From the NCBI RefSeq assembly GCF_014898055.3, contig NW_023601212.1, positions 54,734,329 through 54,798,328 on the forward strand: a stretch of 64,000 bases of DNA, written 5' to 3'. Shown in pieces: positions 33,901 through 48,900 of this stretch; the first letter of the stretch is position 1, and every line of letters begins with the position of its first letter. A program made the position numbers and the translations under genes. The notes beneath the pieces were generated by a model. The model did no database searches. It saw only the letters and a program-made list of their open reading frames with translations, and was not told where the DNA came from. The DNA is from Talpa occidentalis (lineage: Eukaryota; Chordata; Mammalia; Eulipotyphla; Talpidae).

Positions 33901-36900
33901 CAGCACTGTGAGAACAGCCACATGAACCTGTTTCTTGGAGCCTCCCACTGCCTCTCCCAGTGGGTGTAAACCAAAGCCTTAGGAAGTCCCAAAGGACATT
34001 GCCTTTTTTACCGAACCCTGGTTCTTCATTTGATCCATGTTGTTGATTTGCTTCTTCATCCTCTCTCAAGAGTCAGCCGTGAGTAGAGGTGGCCTGGGGA
34101 GGGGGCCTGGAGGTCTGGGAGGGATGCAGTGAGACCCCTTGTCTCTACATTCTGGGTAAGGCCCAGGCTTCGTGAATGTGGTAATTATTGCTCCCTACGA
34201 GACTCATGTTTGGATTCATCAGATACAAGCCTTCAGCTTGAGCCAGTCACTACTAACTGGGAGACTGGCTTTTTCCTCTTCTGGAGTGAGTATAGAAAAG
34301 GAATTAAGGAATTAGAGGTCTTGGTTGCAGGAGAGCTAGTAAAATGGGGAAACAGAGATCCAGAACAAAGATGAAACTAGTAGGAAAGCAAATTTTACTG
34401 TTAAGTTGCAAATTGTTTTAAAAATTCAAAATTTCAACAAAAAAAGGTGGGTTTCCTTATTCCATTAAAAGCAGAATGTCGGCATACATGCTTAAGAAGC
34501 CATGGGCCTCCCTGGTGGCGCAGGCAGTTGAGCTCCGCACTGTGAAGCTGTCCGCAGCCTCTGCAGCGTGGGTTTGATCCCAGCCAGCCGGCGAGGGTCC
34601 CACATGGCGCAGCAGACCTCTCCTGTCTCGCCCGCTGCTCCCCTCAGCAGTGTGTTTCTTCAGTCTGCCTGTTCTGTTCCCCACTCTGTCTCCGGTGAAT
34701 CCTCTCAACCTCCCATGCATCTGGCCTGTACCCCGGTTCTTGCATAAAAATAAATAAATCTTTAAAAAAAATAATAAATAAAAAAAAAATAAAGAGGCCA
34801 GAAGGTGAGTGGGCACTGGGGGAAAGGAGCCTCATCTTTTCACGCCCAACTTGGTGACCTATTTCCCTGTGCTGGATCCAGTGATGTGACAATGACTACC
34901 TCCAAACAGAAGGCACCACATGAGGTCAATATGGGAGCCCAGTCCAATGATAGAAAGAATGAATATTCTAGAGAAGTGGGTGGGGCCAGGAGGTACCCTA
35001 GAGGGCAGATGAAAAGAGCATCATGGATACTGAAAGCCTCTGGGGTGGCCTAAGGGGGTCTCTCAGACCTTCACCAATCCTCCCAATTTGTCAAAAGAGC
35101 AAGTTCTACATGGCTCTCACACCTCCAAATTCATTCACACCCTCAGACTTTGGGAAGAGGCATCCTACCTCCCACCACACATCCCTGCCTCCTTCTTAAA
35201 GCACCTCAGAAAGATCATGTTGAGAGGTTGGCAGGTGTATCTGATTTGTTGTTTTTGTGACTCCTCAGGGTTGAAAACACACCAGGAGGGATGAGGATGT
35301 GTGTGAGAAAGAGACAAGGTCATAGAGACATGAAAGAAGTGGGGAGAAGCGTACATGTGGGCATGGATGTTTCTGGATATGTGGGGCTTGGTTATGGAAC
35401 CCCAAACCTCACCAACACTACACCTGGGTCCAAGGTTTCTCTCCATGAGGCCCTCCAGGAGGGTGGAGAATTAGGGAAGATGACAAAGGCATCACTGCAG
35501 AGTTGGATTCAACCCCAAGTGAACTTGGAAACACATCTCTCAGCAGAGTTACGCCTTTTAAGAAGAACAGGACATAATCTTAGAGGCCTTGTCAGCATGT
35601 GCAACTTTCACTAGGGTCTAAGGCTCTTGTCGTTCCTGCTGGTACTTGAATTTGTTCCTTCTAGGCACAAGTGGCTGGAAGTAGGCGTTATTCTCTCTTG
35701 AGATCTCACCCAGAAGAGCGGGCCCAGTGTTTTCAATCCACTTGTTTGTTTCTGTGAGAGTCAGGGCAAGTGACAGTGTACCCCACTGTCCCCATTTTCC
35801 TAAAGAAGGGCAATCCTGGGGGCCTGCTGGGCAGGCAGAGATCCCCAGCTGCTGAGCCTGACCTTCTCCAGCAGAGGGAACCCAGGGCCTCCTCCTCCCC
35901 CAGCCCCAGCCCTCAGTCATGGCCCCTGCTCAGAAAAATGACCACCTTCAATTCACAGACAGGGCTTTCCTCTTCCCAGTCCCCTGCACCCTACTCCTTT
36001 CTTCTAAATGGTATTTGAGACCCATTTTTCCTTCCCATGCCCACTCTCTCAGTGACCCTCCACGGGTGAGATGTTCTGACATCCCACCACATTCCCAATC
36101 TCCCGCTACTCCCAAATCTCCCGAGGACAGGTTGTAAGAGGCAACGGCAGGCATACCCTGGTGAATTCCTACCCTCTTCTCCCTTCCCACCTGGTGGATG
36201 GGCCCGTGCATCCACCAGGCAGCCAGGGAAGATGGGCCCTGAAGGTAGGACCTTACAACAGAAAGGCCTCCACCAGCTCTTCCAGAGAAGCTCTGTGCTC
36301 TGGCCCACTGGGGCATCTGCCCCCAAACAAAGGTACTGAATCAGCCCAGATCCCCTGCCCTGCTGTCCCTACCACCCCCTACCACCAAGCCTGTGATCCT
36401 GGCCCAAGGGCACCCAGCCTGCCCCAGCCCCAATTACCTGGCAGGCTCCAGTGGGGGACAGGCGGGGGGCCACGTGTCAGTGTGGGACTCCAGGGCATCA
36501 ATGAGTCTCTCCCGCAGGGACTGAACATCTGCACCAGGCACTGTCAATAAAGATGGAGTGAAGATGAGCCCAGTGCTCTTGTCAGTTTCACTCATGCAGA
36601 ACCCAGCGCCTGGGCCTTCCCTGCACTAGAGGAGCTGGGGTGGGGCCACTCTGCAGCCCAAAGCTACTCAGGGGGCCCCAGCCCTCAAAGGACAGGAAGG
36701 AGCCTCTCAACCTGGACCCCAGAGGGCACTCTGCTGGTCTGCCCAGCTGGATGCTGACCCCACTGTGACACTCAGGACTAGAAATACAGCGACCCTTCTG
36801 CTTCCCAGGACCCCTGATGGGCTGAAGTGGGCTCAAAGCTTCTTTAGCCTTGTCTTCTGAAAGCATCTTGACTCTGCCTGGGAAGGACACAAATTAGGCT

Positions 36901-39900
36901 TTCTCTTGGGAAACATCTTGCCCTGAGACCTCTTTGGGCAATATTGGAAAAAGAGGGAGCAGAAGATGTAGACAAGGCTCACAGGACACCCACCTGGCAA
37001 TGTTGCTCCTGAGCCATTCTTGGAAAAGGCCTTAAAGAACTGGAAGCAAACACACAAGCAAGAGTTAGTCACAGGTGGACGCTGAGGGCACGGCACAGTG
37101 TCAGCAGGTGAAGCCAGCTGTTTACTAAATGGGGTAACTTTGAGCAAATGACTTCATTTTTGTGAGCCTCTGTTTCTTCACATGTGAAATGAGTTCAGGG
37201 AGGTTTCTGCTCTTGGAGAGGGGTGCTGCTATCCAATCCCTGACCACCCCAAAGCCCTGAGCTCGCAAGAGCTAAAACAGTTGCTTATACGCTTTACTGA
37301 GGTAGAGCGTTTCTAGAAAGAACAGGACTCTACACACATTACTGGAAGATATTTACTGTATCAATGAATGATGAAGACCACTCCTGTTTTTCCTTCCAGA
37401 CCAATCTAAAAATGTTAGCTAGCCTCTGAGGTGAGCTGTCCTTATCTTTAACAGCTGGGGTCTCTGTCCACTGGGAACTGCCAGCCTGGCTCAACAAACA
37501 CAAAGGGAGGAGTATCCAGTCCACAACAGACAGGCCAACTGACTCGTTATTTGAACTCTCATTTACAGGACACCCTGGCCCAGTCCACTACTTCCTGGGG
37601 AAAAGGACAGAGAGACCCAAGCTCAACTCCTCAGAATCTGACACTGCCTCAGGGCGAGAGCTGCCTGTGCTCCCTAGGGCTCAGAAAATGAGTTTAGGGG
37701 CCTCCCTGGTGGTGCAAGAGGTTAAGCATAGCACTGTGAAGCTATCCACAGCCTCTGCAGCATGAGTTCGGTCCTGGCCAGCCAAGGAACAACCTACATG
37801 GCACAGCCTCTCCTGTCTTGCCCGCTGCTCCCCTCAGCAGTGTATTTCAGTCAGTCTGCCTGTTCTGTTCCCCACTCTGTCTCTGGTGAGTCCTCTCACC
37901 CCCTGCACCTCTGGTCTATACCCCAGTTCTTGTATGCATAAATAATAATTTAAAAAATTTTTTTTTAAAAAAAAGAAAGAAAATGGGTTTAGCCAACCCA
38001 ACCAGACAGACACTCAATTGTCCTGAAAAGAGCTTCCACCCTGGGAAGAGGCCTCCTCCTGAGGGCCCCAAACTGCAGGGTCACACAAGGCTACCTTGGG
38101 CCTCTGCCACCAATGGCCATTTGACTTATCCCAGGCTGATTTCATAGAAAGCCCTGGGGTCTGCCAGACCTGGCCTGCTTTGCCTGAACTTGCTGTATAA
38201 CCTTAGGCAATCCATTAACTTCTCTCAACCTTCTCATCTTTAAAATGAGGAGGACACCATCTACCTCACATTGCCTGAGGACTCAGTGACAATACCGCAG
38301 AGAGCACAGCACTGTGCCTGGTGTAAAGGGTAAAGAATAAATACATGCTACTGCAGTGATCTTCATCCCCTTTCCTTGTTCCCTTGTTTCAAACACTACA
38401 AAACATTGACCAGCTTGGGTTCACTTGTTCCAGAAGAAAACTAAACACTGGAGGGCACCTGCCTCCCTCCCACATGAGAACACAGCTGCCCTTTTGCCTC
38501 CACCTGCAACCTTCTCCTGCTCCCTCTGACCTACCCTGGGCCCTGCTCCTGCTCACTGCTTTATTTGCTCTCTCTTTAAAGCATTAATATAAATTTTGAT
38601 TCTAGGTAAAAGCCATGCCACACATATTTATAATACCGTTCTTTCAAGTTATTGAACAAATGTTGAGTTAATAAAATTATGTTATCCTAATACTTGTAAA
38701 AATGATCACAAGTTTCCTGGATAGTGACATGAGACTAAGACAAGGCACGTCCAGGCATTTAGGGACTGACATTATGTCTTAAACAAAATTACAAATACAC
38801 CTATTTGAGGTTTGATTAGCTCACTAATAACCCACAGGACGAGAGAGTAGACTGTGCTGTTTCTGGTAGCATAAAAACACTTAGCTTCACTTGTTTCTTC
38901 AGTTGCTGAAAAGCAGCAAAGTAATTTTTCTTCATTAACCATCAGGTCACCCAAATCTGAACAGGTGCCTTTATTAAAAGGGACTGCCTTTACCATCATC
39001 AAAAGCTGTCTCCCTGGTCCCCACTGAGCATTCTGAAGGCCCTAGCCATGGGCAGCCTGGGGTGCACAGGAGGCTCGGAAGAAGGATCCAGGGGCTGGCA
39101 GGGGTCTAGAGCCCTCCACACCCACATCTATAGGGCTAAAGGGAAGGCATCCCATCTCCCGTCAGCTCAGTGCTGTCATACAGAGGCTTCCCAGGCACCT
39201 TCCAGAACGAAATCACCTCCTACACTCTAGTGAACTCACTCCCACACTCCTTAGGCATGTTTTCTTATCAATAAATCTCTCACCTTTCACCCTTCCCCTT
39301 CTCTGCCAGCCCCTTCCCTAAGCCTCCATATAGATTCAGATTCTCCTCATCAATATGTTAAAAAAAAAAAAAAATGGCCAGGAAGGAAGGCTGCAGCAGA
39401 CTGAGAACAAGAAAGGCCTCCTTCCTCCTGGCCACTGTGTTTCCTGTTCCCTGACGGAGAAATCTCAAAACAGTACCTACGCTCACCCCTCCAGCTTCTT
39501 CTCCTCAACGTTCTGTGACCAGCTGGCTGAGCGCCTGCTCTCCCCCTTCAGCTGAAACTGCCCTGACCTCACAGCTCCCCCTCTCTTTGGCTCATCCAAT
39601 GACTGTCTCAGACCCTCTTGCTGTCCCTCTGTGGAAGCTGACATTACCATGGCTGCTTCACCCCTCATGGCAAGACTTGTCCTATTTTTGTGCCACCTTT
39701 TTCTGATGCTCCCCCTCACTGCCTTTACATTGCCTTGGTGTGCTTGATGCTGACCAGGCCTTGACCTGTCCTAGCCTCACCCTATCTCCACTCCCGTGAT
39801 GCGGCCCTCACCATCTCCTGCCCCCACCAACTACAGGTCATATCATTTAAAAAGCCCTGGGGGGCATTGTCACCAAGGAGGAGATGACTCCAAGCTTTTG

Positions 39901-42900
39901 AATGAATGCATGAATAAATGAACAAATAAATCTATTGTTTGTCTCCCTGGCCAATGTCGTGTACTTTGCTCTAAATGATTTGCCATCTGAGCCGTCTATC
40001 TCAGGCGCTCACTGCCCTAGACTCGTTTCCTCCTGGTGCCCTCCACAAGGTGGTGGGGCACTCCACACACACATTCTCCAAGATTGAGTCACCCCACCCC
40101 CAACCTGTTTCTCCACCTGTTTCTTGTCACACCCAATGATGGTCCTCCTCCCTGTTACCCACAATCTGTCCCGAATCTCCTTGCCCCCAAACCTCCATCA
40201 TCCAAACAGCTGACAAATGCCATGACTCTGACCTTTGTGATACCTTTTCAACAGTGCTCCGGGCCTGCTTCCTTGTCTGGACTAAGGTCTATCAGCGACT
40301 CCCCGGACTACTGCAACAGTCCCAACCCTGTCTCCCTTTGTGTGCTCAGAAATTCTGATAGGGCCCATCTTAGCATTCTCCAGCCATCCTCCTCACTGCC
40401 GCTTGGCTGAGTTTTCTAAAGCACAGTTTTGGTCTAACCATGCCACTCCTCCTCAAATCTCATCCGCGACTCCCCATTACCAGTGAATAATGTCCAAACT
40501 CACCGCATTTGAGATCTTCCGAGATCTGCCCCCAAACTTAACCCCCATAGCCCCCCATTCCCTATACTTCAGCTAAGATGGACATCAGCCTGAACTTTCC
40601 ACCCACCTCCCTTACCAGAGGGCAGGACCAGATTATTTATCTCTGCAGCCCCACGTGCTGGTGCAGTATCTAGGACATGGAAGTCCTCAAGAGAGGACAC
40701 TGGTGGTGGACCAGAGACTCTCTGTCCTTTGATCATCTCAGGCTCATGTGAAAACCACATTAAAATCTGGTCAGGGCACATTTTTGTCCCCTTATTATCA
40801 TGCATCCTTATTAAGCCAGCTGTTGGAGGCGTGTGCCCTACCCAAAGGAAGCTCCACAGCTCTCTGGAAACAGGCCATGAAGACCTCAGCAGGGCCTCCC
40901 TGGTGGCACAGTGGGTTGAGTGCAGCGCTGTGAAGCTGTCCGCAACCTCTACAGCACGGGTTCAATTCCCGGCCAGCCAGGGAGAAGCCCACATGGCAGG
41001 GCAGACCTCTCCTGCCTCGCCCACTGCTCCCCTCAGCAGTGTCATTGGTCCTTCTGCCTGTTCTGCTCCCTGCTCTGTCTCTGGTGAATCCTCTCACCCT
41101 CCCACACCTCTGGCCTGTACCCCAGTTCTTGTATAAAAATAAGTAAATCTTAAAAAAAAAAAAGACCTCAGCAGTGGGGTTTCTTCTGCCCAGGAGCAGC
41201 CAGCACTCAAGGCTTTACCTTCCACAACCTTGGGAAGCCCTGACAACCCCCATGTCTCTCTGAAGGCAGGGAACCAGGTGGCATCGGGCAACTCTTTACT
41301 GACCTATCAAAGAACATCTGTCTTCCTGGGGCCAAGTGAATGGAGTTGATGGACAGCACACACTGCACCTGCTGACATTTGCACCAGGAACAGGGAGAGA
41401 GAAATCCTGTTTTCTCATCTATGGGGCGGGGTCAGTAACACAAACTTAGGGAAATTCTTTGAAGAGTTAGCAAAGATAATGTATTTGTCACTGCAAGATC
41501 TAATGCAAATCATATCCTTAATAATTCCTATTGTTATCATTTTGAAAAGAAAAGAAAGCATACTTTCCAGGGATGACCATGATTGATTCCAAGTATTTAA
41601 AACAAATCTTAAGGAAAATGATTCTGTCTCCAAATATCTAATGATGAGCCTGCTGAGAAGAGGCCCATCTTTTTTTTCCAGAGAGAGGCAGATGACATCT
41701 TTGAGGCTTGTCCCTCCCTGACATGTCTCCTTGTCAGAAGAGCTAAGGTAGTGGCTAAGGTAGTGGACAGGGTGTCCACACCTCAGTCCTGAATTCAAGG
41801 ACCTGCCATTGCTGGGCTTCCCTTTCCTCAGTCAGGCATCAGCCCTGAAGATGAGTCTCGGCTTTTCCAGATCACTCTTGTTAACACACCACATGTTCCA
41901 CCCGCAAGCTCTTTGCTCTCACTCTCCCCCTGCCCACAGTCCAATCTTCCCACCAACCTCCTCCTTCCTTTCACACCCAGCAGAAGTCCCCCTCCTATAT
42001 GAAGTCCTCTCTGATGTATGAGGGAAAGGTTCATTGAGTCCTGGTAAACTCCCCCTCACACAGGGTGTACAGATCGCTCACTGTCCGTCAGCCGGTTGGT
42101 GAATTCTGTGTGTTCTCGCGCACAGGTCTTTCCTGTCTGGCCTCTCTCGCTTCTGGTCAGGCTGCTCCCACAACGGTGAGCAGGGTGCTGTGCAGTCAGC
42201 AAATGTTCACTCAACAGCTGCTACTAGAAGGGTTCCCTCAAAGGTAGTGACCACAGAGGAGCAACCACAAGCCCCAGGGGGTGGCTAGGAGGAGACAGCA
42301 CAATGGAAAGGAAGACTAACATTTATTGAGCTCCTAGTGTGCCATGCAGCGCCTCAGCACTCTCACATTGGCAACAACCTGATTAGGTAGATATTATCAA
42401 CTCCTTTTTACAGAAGGAAACTGAGGCTTGTGGTTGGGGCATTGTGAAGTGACTTTCCAAGACACATACTGTAAGCAGTGGAGCCATGTCAATTTTCTCC
42501 TCCCAATCTTGTAAAGGGAAGACTTCTGTGCTCTTCCCACCCCAAAACTGCTCTCTGTAACCTTTATTCCAGTCCCAAAGGGTTCTGTTCCATTAGCTGC
42601 TGAGGGGCAAAGGCCCTCCCCCTAGAACTTCCAGCCTCTGGGTCCCAGAGAACCAGCCAGAACTTGCTGGTAACTAGTCCTCCCTCCCCCACACCTTTGT
42701 TTGCTTCTAGTTGGGCAGCGCCAGTGTGACAAAGCTGGCCCGCCCTTCAGGGCCAGGTGTTTGCTGAACAGGCTGGGCTGGTGGAAGCTCGCTGCTCAAG
42801 GTGACAAGGGGCAAGAGGCAGAGGAAAGGGACAATGACACGTAACTGGGGATGGCTGGACTCTTGTGTAGACCTATCTTCAGCACACCAGCCACACTCTC

Positions 42901-45900
42901 TCTTCTGGCTGTTTAGTGCCCTTCCTCACAGTCTTCATGGGTAGAGAGAGCAAGGACAGGCTCTCTCTGTCCCTAGGGGGCAGCAGACAGGACAATGAGG
43001 TTCTCTAATGCACCTGCTGATACCAGGGCAACCTCTAGGGCCTGCTCTTTCTAGGGAGTCCGGTCACACTAGGGAGTCCACAGCACATCAGGCTCTCAAT
43101 GGGCCAAATCTCTGGAGATCTAGAATCTATGATTCTAGTCTTTACCAAACACTAGAAGCAGTAAAATCCATTGAGTGAATCATAGCCCATAGTCAGTAAT
43201 TAAAAAAACAAAAACAAACAAACAAAAAACCCAGAAAAGAGCACTTAATAAGAATAAATATTATTTTAAGAAACTTTTGTTTTAGTGATAACAGATATGA
43301 GCCAATGTCTGGATCTCACTGTAAGATATATATTCCTCACTGTTGGTGACAGGGCCTTGGCACAGACCTGTCAGTAGCTTGAACTACTTGAGTCCTGCAC
43401 TCGGCACTGGGGGCCTCTTCTGCAGAAACTGAGCTACAGGTTCCTTGGGAGAGGTAGGAAGTTCCCAACATTGGTCTCCAGAACTCTTAAGAAATGGACA
43501 GATGACTATGGGCCTGGCGGGTGTGGAGGCAGGGAAGGTCAAGGAGACCAGTTCAGGGCCCTCCCAGCACCCCTCCCACGGTCTGCTGGGTGGTTAAGGA
43601 GATGATTAATCACTGGAGGTATTCAGGCTGCATGTGCTGCGTGACTTGGGTAAGCGCTGAAGAGCTCTGGCTCTCCCTATGGCCTGGGCCTCCTCCCTCG
43701 CCCCAGTGGGCCCCAGCCTCTTCCAGGGAGAAACAAAAAGCCCAGGGGTCATGCCTCAGAGAAGCCCAACAGAATGTCCTGACCTGGTCACAGTGCCAAC
43801 CAGTCCCTTTTCAGGGGGTTAGGCCATGTCTGGACTACTCTGCCAAGACCTCACCAGAAATGCCGGCCTGAGACACACTACATCTGCCACACTGGTTTCC
43901 TGCAGTTTCCCACTCAGAGCTGCATGGCCCTGGATCAGCGAAAGGATCAGAGTGCCCCACTCTCCCCTGCAGAGTGGTTTTGAATAGTTTACCTATCTTG
44001 GGGCCAAAGATAGGCCAGGGAGGTCGTTGACTTTAAAGAGATGAATGGCAGGCAGTATCTCTGTGGCCATTTCTAAGTGAAGCCATTGGCTCACACCCTT
44101 TTCTCCAGGCCAGCCTAGTCTCAGCTAAACCTGGGGGACTTTGAGTGGCAACAGAGCTTAGGAGGGGAGGTCTATCAGTGCAAACCCTGGACCCGGCAGG
44201 ATTTTTTCAGGCGTGAGGAACAGACAGGTCACAGGGAGTCAAGAAAAGCCAGACATTCTTGGAGGAGCCTGGACCTTGCTTTCCATGGGGATTCTCCTGG
44301 CATCTTTTGGTTGCTAAGATGTGGCTCATGGTTCTGCTTGGGACTTGAGGTCCCCAAGCTGAGAGATAGACATCTTATTCCAGGGACAATGCTTGACCTT
44401 TAACTTTCAAAGACATTTCCTGATTACTCTTGGCAACGACAGAAGAAACTTCTTTTCTAGTTGCCCCTCAGGTGGGAGGAAGTTAATGATTGATAGCTGG
44501 AGGTCTACCGCAGGAGAGATTTGGATTTGGCTTCTCTCATTTGGAAGAGAACCCACTGGATTATAGCTGAGCGTGAGCTCTGGGAAGGGTGCTAAGTCTA
44601 AGTGCACAGCCTTGCTCCTCAGCTTTGCAAGCCTCCTCCTTGAGTGCCTTGGATGTTGTCGGGATGTTAAGTGAGCTGTTGATGCCCTTGGTGGGCAGGT
44701 GGGCAGGGCTGCATCAGAGAGCTTGTGCTCCTTTCAGCCAAAGCTGGGGTGACACAGCCCTCATGTGCTGGGTGTGACAAGTCCTGTGATGGGAATCCCT
44801 GCTGCCTGAGGCATCGGCATTTTGACTGTTAGGGAGGCCACCCTGACAGCTCCCTTCTTAATCTCCTGGTCTCAAGACACTTGCCTGATGAGGCTTGCCA
44901 GTGTCTCTGAAGGCCTTATCTGGGGGACCACTCGCTCCTTGAGTCTGCACCTGCCCACAGATTTGCCAGTGCCTGAACCCTGGCTTTATAGGTTTGCATC
45001 AGACCACTAGGTGAGGAGATGAGAAGGGAGAGGAATTGGAAAGAGGCCCCTGGAGCTGGGAGCTCCAGTCCCAGCGACGAGTACCACACAGCTCAAATGG
45101 GAGCAGCTGACAGCCTCTCCTCCTGAGCCTCCACACAGTCCCTTGCCCTTAAAAGGGGGTAGATTTTGCCAGACCAAAGTAAATTTGGTCTTTTCTGCCT
45201 CTATAAAAGGTTTCTTACTGATTAGGCAAAGGGACAGAGCTTCAGGGGCTGTGATTTAAATGGATGAGAGCACCCTACAGACCCCAGCAGAGGCCAGGGA
45301 GGCCCAGAGCAGCGCCAATGTGCTCCCCCAGGCCTCCTGGCCTCTCCCAGTCACCCACCCTCACGGTCGGGAAGCCAGCGATGTTGAAGTCTCTGCAGAC
45401 TTTGTTGTTGGTCTCATCAGCACAGTCCAAGGCAGCGACATTCAGTGCTGGCCTCCAGTCTGGAAGGACAAGAAATGCCACGGTGAGTAAGAGGGGCTGG
45501 CACTTTTGACCTCCCCCAGGCACACCCATCCCACAGGCCGGTCCCCAACGATTTTAGGAGAGAGACTCCCATCCCTCAGGAAAAAGCCTCTGAGATAGAC
45601 TGTCTATTCTGCACACAGTTAAACAGAGGACACAGTTAAAGAGCACACAACAGTGCTGTTTTGTAATGGCATCTGTGTCCCCCATTATTTTGCAGTGTGG
45701 GGGGTACAGAGACTGAAGAAAGACATGAGATGGATATGGTGCTCCTGATTTTGCCTTTGTCTAGACAGGATCTGTGGAAGCATCTCTGAGGCCTTATCTG
45801 GGGGACCATTAGCCCCTTGAGTCTGCACCTGCCCACAGGTGGACCAGTGCCTGAACCCTGGCTTTATAGGTTTGGATCAGACCAGTAGGTGAGGAGATGA

Positions 45901-48900
45901 GAAGGGAGAGGAATTGGATGCTCTGGAATTTCCTACTGGACCCTTGGTGAAGGTTCTATGACCAGAAGTACTGCAGTCAGCTCAGCCGGAGTGGGTGGTA
46001 CACAGGGTATTAGGGTCTGGGTCCCCAGCCAGAAATAGAGAATTAGAGGGTGGGGAGGAGAATCTAAGAAGGGCAGTGAAAAAAGGTCTGAGGCCCAAGT
46101 CTGGAAGGAAACAACAGCTCCCGAGGCCTAGGCTGGCTCCTGCATCAGGCCCCAAGCTGTGAGGCCCTCCCTCTGCTGAAACTTTGGGTAGACAGAACGA
46201 CGGCAGCTTTCTGGGTGATAGCCCAGGATCCGAGAAGCAGAACACAAGCTCATCTACCAGGTGGGCCTCCTGAGCTCCGATTCCAGGTCACCAGAGTTCC
46301 ATGTCACAACGAGGCTGCTCCAGACACCAGACGTGAAGTCACACACGTGGTGAGGGGTGACTGCCTGTTGCCACACTGTGTGTGCTAGTCTGTTCTGCAA
46401 CCCACCCTGGGTCAGAGTCAGGGGCCTGGCAGGTAGGTGGGAGGTTGAATGAACCTTGACAGGCAACTGTGTGAGCAATAGTGAGGAGGGGAGACTAGGT
46501 GCACTGTGAGGAACCCTTAAGGAGAGAGGCTGGCTGGAGAGGAGGCTGCTGGGAAGCAGGCAGGGGCACTTGCCTGGAGCTTACCCCACAGCACCCTAGA
46601 GCCATTGGCACCTCTGGGCAAGTGTTGGGGAGGAAGCCTGGCCAGAGCACACATGTTCCCCATAGGGCCCTCTACCTCCACCAGAGCACAAACCCCACAG
46701 GGTGACAGAGGGGATTAACAGAGGTCGTACCCATACCCAGTACCCATAAGTATCCATAATACTCAAATTTGAGTGACACCCCAAGAATCATGCCTTTGCC
46801 AGGGCCTCTTCCTTCCCCACAGAACCCAAGAAACCACTGTTTCAGAAGGCATCAGGACCCCCAAGAACACTTTTTGCCCAAGGAAGGAACGCCCCTCACT
46901 TCCATGAGACAGATGCAAGAAGAGCTGACCCCGCCCAGACAGTCCCTGACCCAGTCCTCAAAAGACAGCCTCTGAAAAGCTCAAAGCAACTAAGCTGGCC
47001 CTTCTTGAGGTGACATAAGGGAGAGGCCACTGGGACAATGAGGCCGACCTGAGGCAATACCCACTCCCTCCTCTTCTGTCCTCCTCCCTTCCTTTCTCAC
47101 TCTTGGCATGGAAGCTTCTGGAATCCTGCCAGGAGGGAGTGAGTACAGGTGGTGTGGGGGGGATGGGGGGGTGGCAGGAGGTTAGATGGAAGTGTTTAGC
47201 AAAGAGAGATAAGCCAAATCATATCATGCCATTTGCTCCACTTCTCCAACCCCACACCTTGCCAAGCCCTTTGGGGGAACTCTCTGGCCTTTCAGGCACA
47301 TGAGGGCAGCAGGTTAAGCTTATCCAAATGTTTGCATTCTTGTTTGTACCCTGCGGCTTCACATTATACTTGCAGAGCAGCTGTGGTCACACTGCTCTGT
47401 TCTAACCCACTCTCGGCACCCCTGGTCGGGGCAGAGTCCGGCAGGCCACCCATGTGCGTTCTTATGTGATAATCCCAACCAGCCTCCAAATCTCTCTCTC
47501 CCTTTCTAACCCCACGCCTCCTCCCCCAAGTCTGGGTTCTTTATTTCCCTCTCCTCTTACCTCCCCTCCAGGGCTAGCGAGCCAGAGCTGAGGTTGCTGG
47601 GCAGCGTCTCTTCAGATGAACCTGTTTCCCTTCTGGCCAAGATTTTGGCCAGCCTTCCTCAGCCTCACCAGCCTTCCTGGCCAGCAGACACTGTTTCTAC
47701 CTATGAGTCTATGGTTCATAGATGACTTAGGCTGGTTGCTACTCAGTGTTCCTTGGTGGTTCCCATTGCTGTCAGAAGAAAACCTACAGCTGTAAGACCC
47801 CTGCCCACCCATCCAGGGTCCTCTTACCACTTCCCCAAATTAAGCATCCTCAGGGATGCTGAGGGTTTTCTCCTTCCCTGAAAGCACAGGGTTCTCTCCA
47901 GGTCACACCCCTCCAAGCCTCCCACACACACCCTTACCTCCCAACAAAAACCCTTTTCAGGTCCAGCTCAGTTTGAATAACTATTCCAGACTAACTTACA
48001 AGCCTGAGCTCAGGACCCAGCTCATTTTTCTACTACGTGGTCTCAGGCCTGTCCATTCCGAAATATCATTCTGCTTTTGCATTCTCACTCTAAGCTTCCC
48101 CATTACCAGCACACAGTAGGTGCTCAGCCTCTCTCTCTTCCCGGGTACAGGTACAGGAGAGGTTAGAGTCAGTCGCCTGGGAATGCAGGAGAGGAGACCT
48201 GCTCAGGTCCATGGCTTTGCCCTAGGTAAGGGGCATCAGCACCACAGGCCTCCAATCGTGGCTCCCCCCATCCAAGGTAGGCCCTCGGGAGGGTGAGGAG
48301 TTCAGGTCAGCCCCTTCAGCCAACTGGCATACTGGAGACTTGGAGCCTTCTGTTTTGCCTCTAGGGCTCCAATTGCCTTGTTCTAGAAGACAGCCCACTG
48401 TTCTCAAAAAAGTAAGTCAATTAGATGGAAGCGGGAAGAGAGGCAGTTCCGTGGCCTTCTGCTAGCCAGGGCCATTTGGCAGGGTGACCAAGCAGCACAG
48501 GGTGACCAAGCAGCACTGCTCTTGTCCTCCCAGGGTATAGGCCACCAGCCCTCAGGGCACATTGGTGCCTGCCACCTGCTGGGTCAAGAAGACTTCAGAG
48601 GGATGAGAAGAGGACAGACCAGATAGCCAGTGTCTCTCTGGATGGTTCTCCTCCCATCACCATGGGAGCTGGGCATATTTCCTCCATGTACAAGTAAGGA
48701 AGGAGATGAGAAGTTGCCCAGGTGTTTAAAGGCTACAGACCCAAACTCACTTTTTTTTTGCTTCCACCTCAGCCGGGTCAGGCTGTTACCTTTCCATTTT
48801 TTATTTTATTTTATTAACTATTTTTGCTGTTTGCTCCAATAACAACCTTTCCTAGCAAAGGACAGTAGCCTTCTGGTTAAACACCATGTTTGTACCTCCC

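Larger units (their letters stand above)
37040..45358 (-). other. QSOX1: QSOX1 intron 2
   Basis: Large intron of 8.3 kb with two plus-strand SINEs (37698-37977 and 40893-41161). MIR-like fragments lie at about 37125-37200, 38150-38350 (both plus) and 42305-42500 (minus). A GATA-type palindrome is at 43992-44014, and one arm of a local duplication is at 44904-45040. No additional exon was recognised. Confidence 0.85.

Noticed and set aside
45050..45068. Small hairpin ctggagct-ggg-agctccag
   Set aside because: Perfect 8-bp arms, but such short inverted repeats are expected by chance in this much GC-rich DNA and nothing around it suggests a role.
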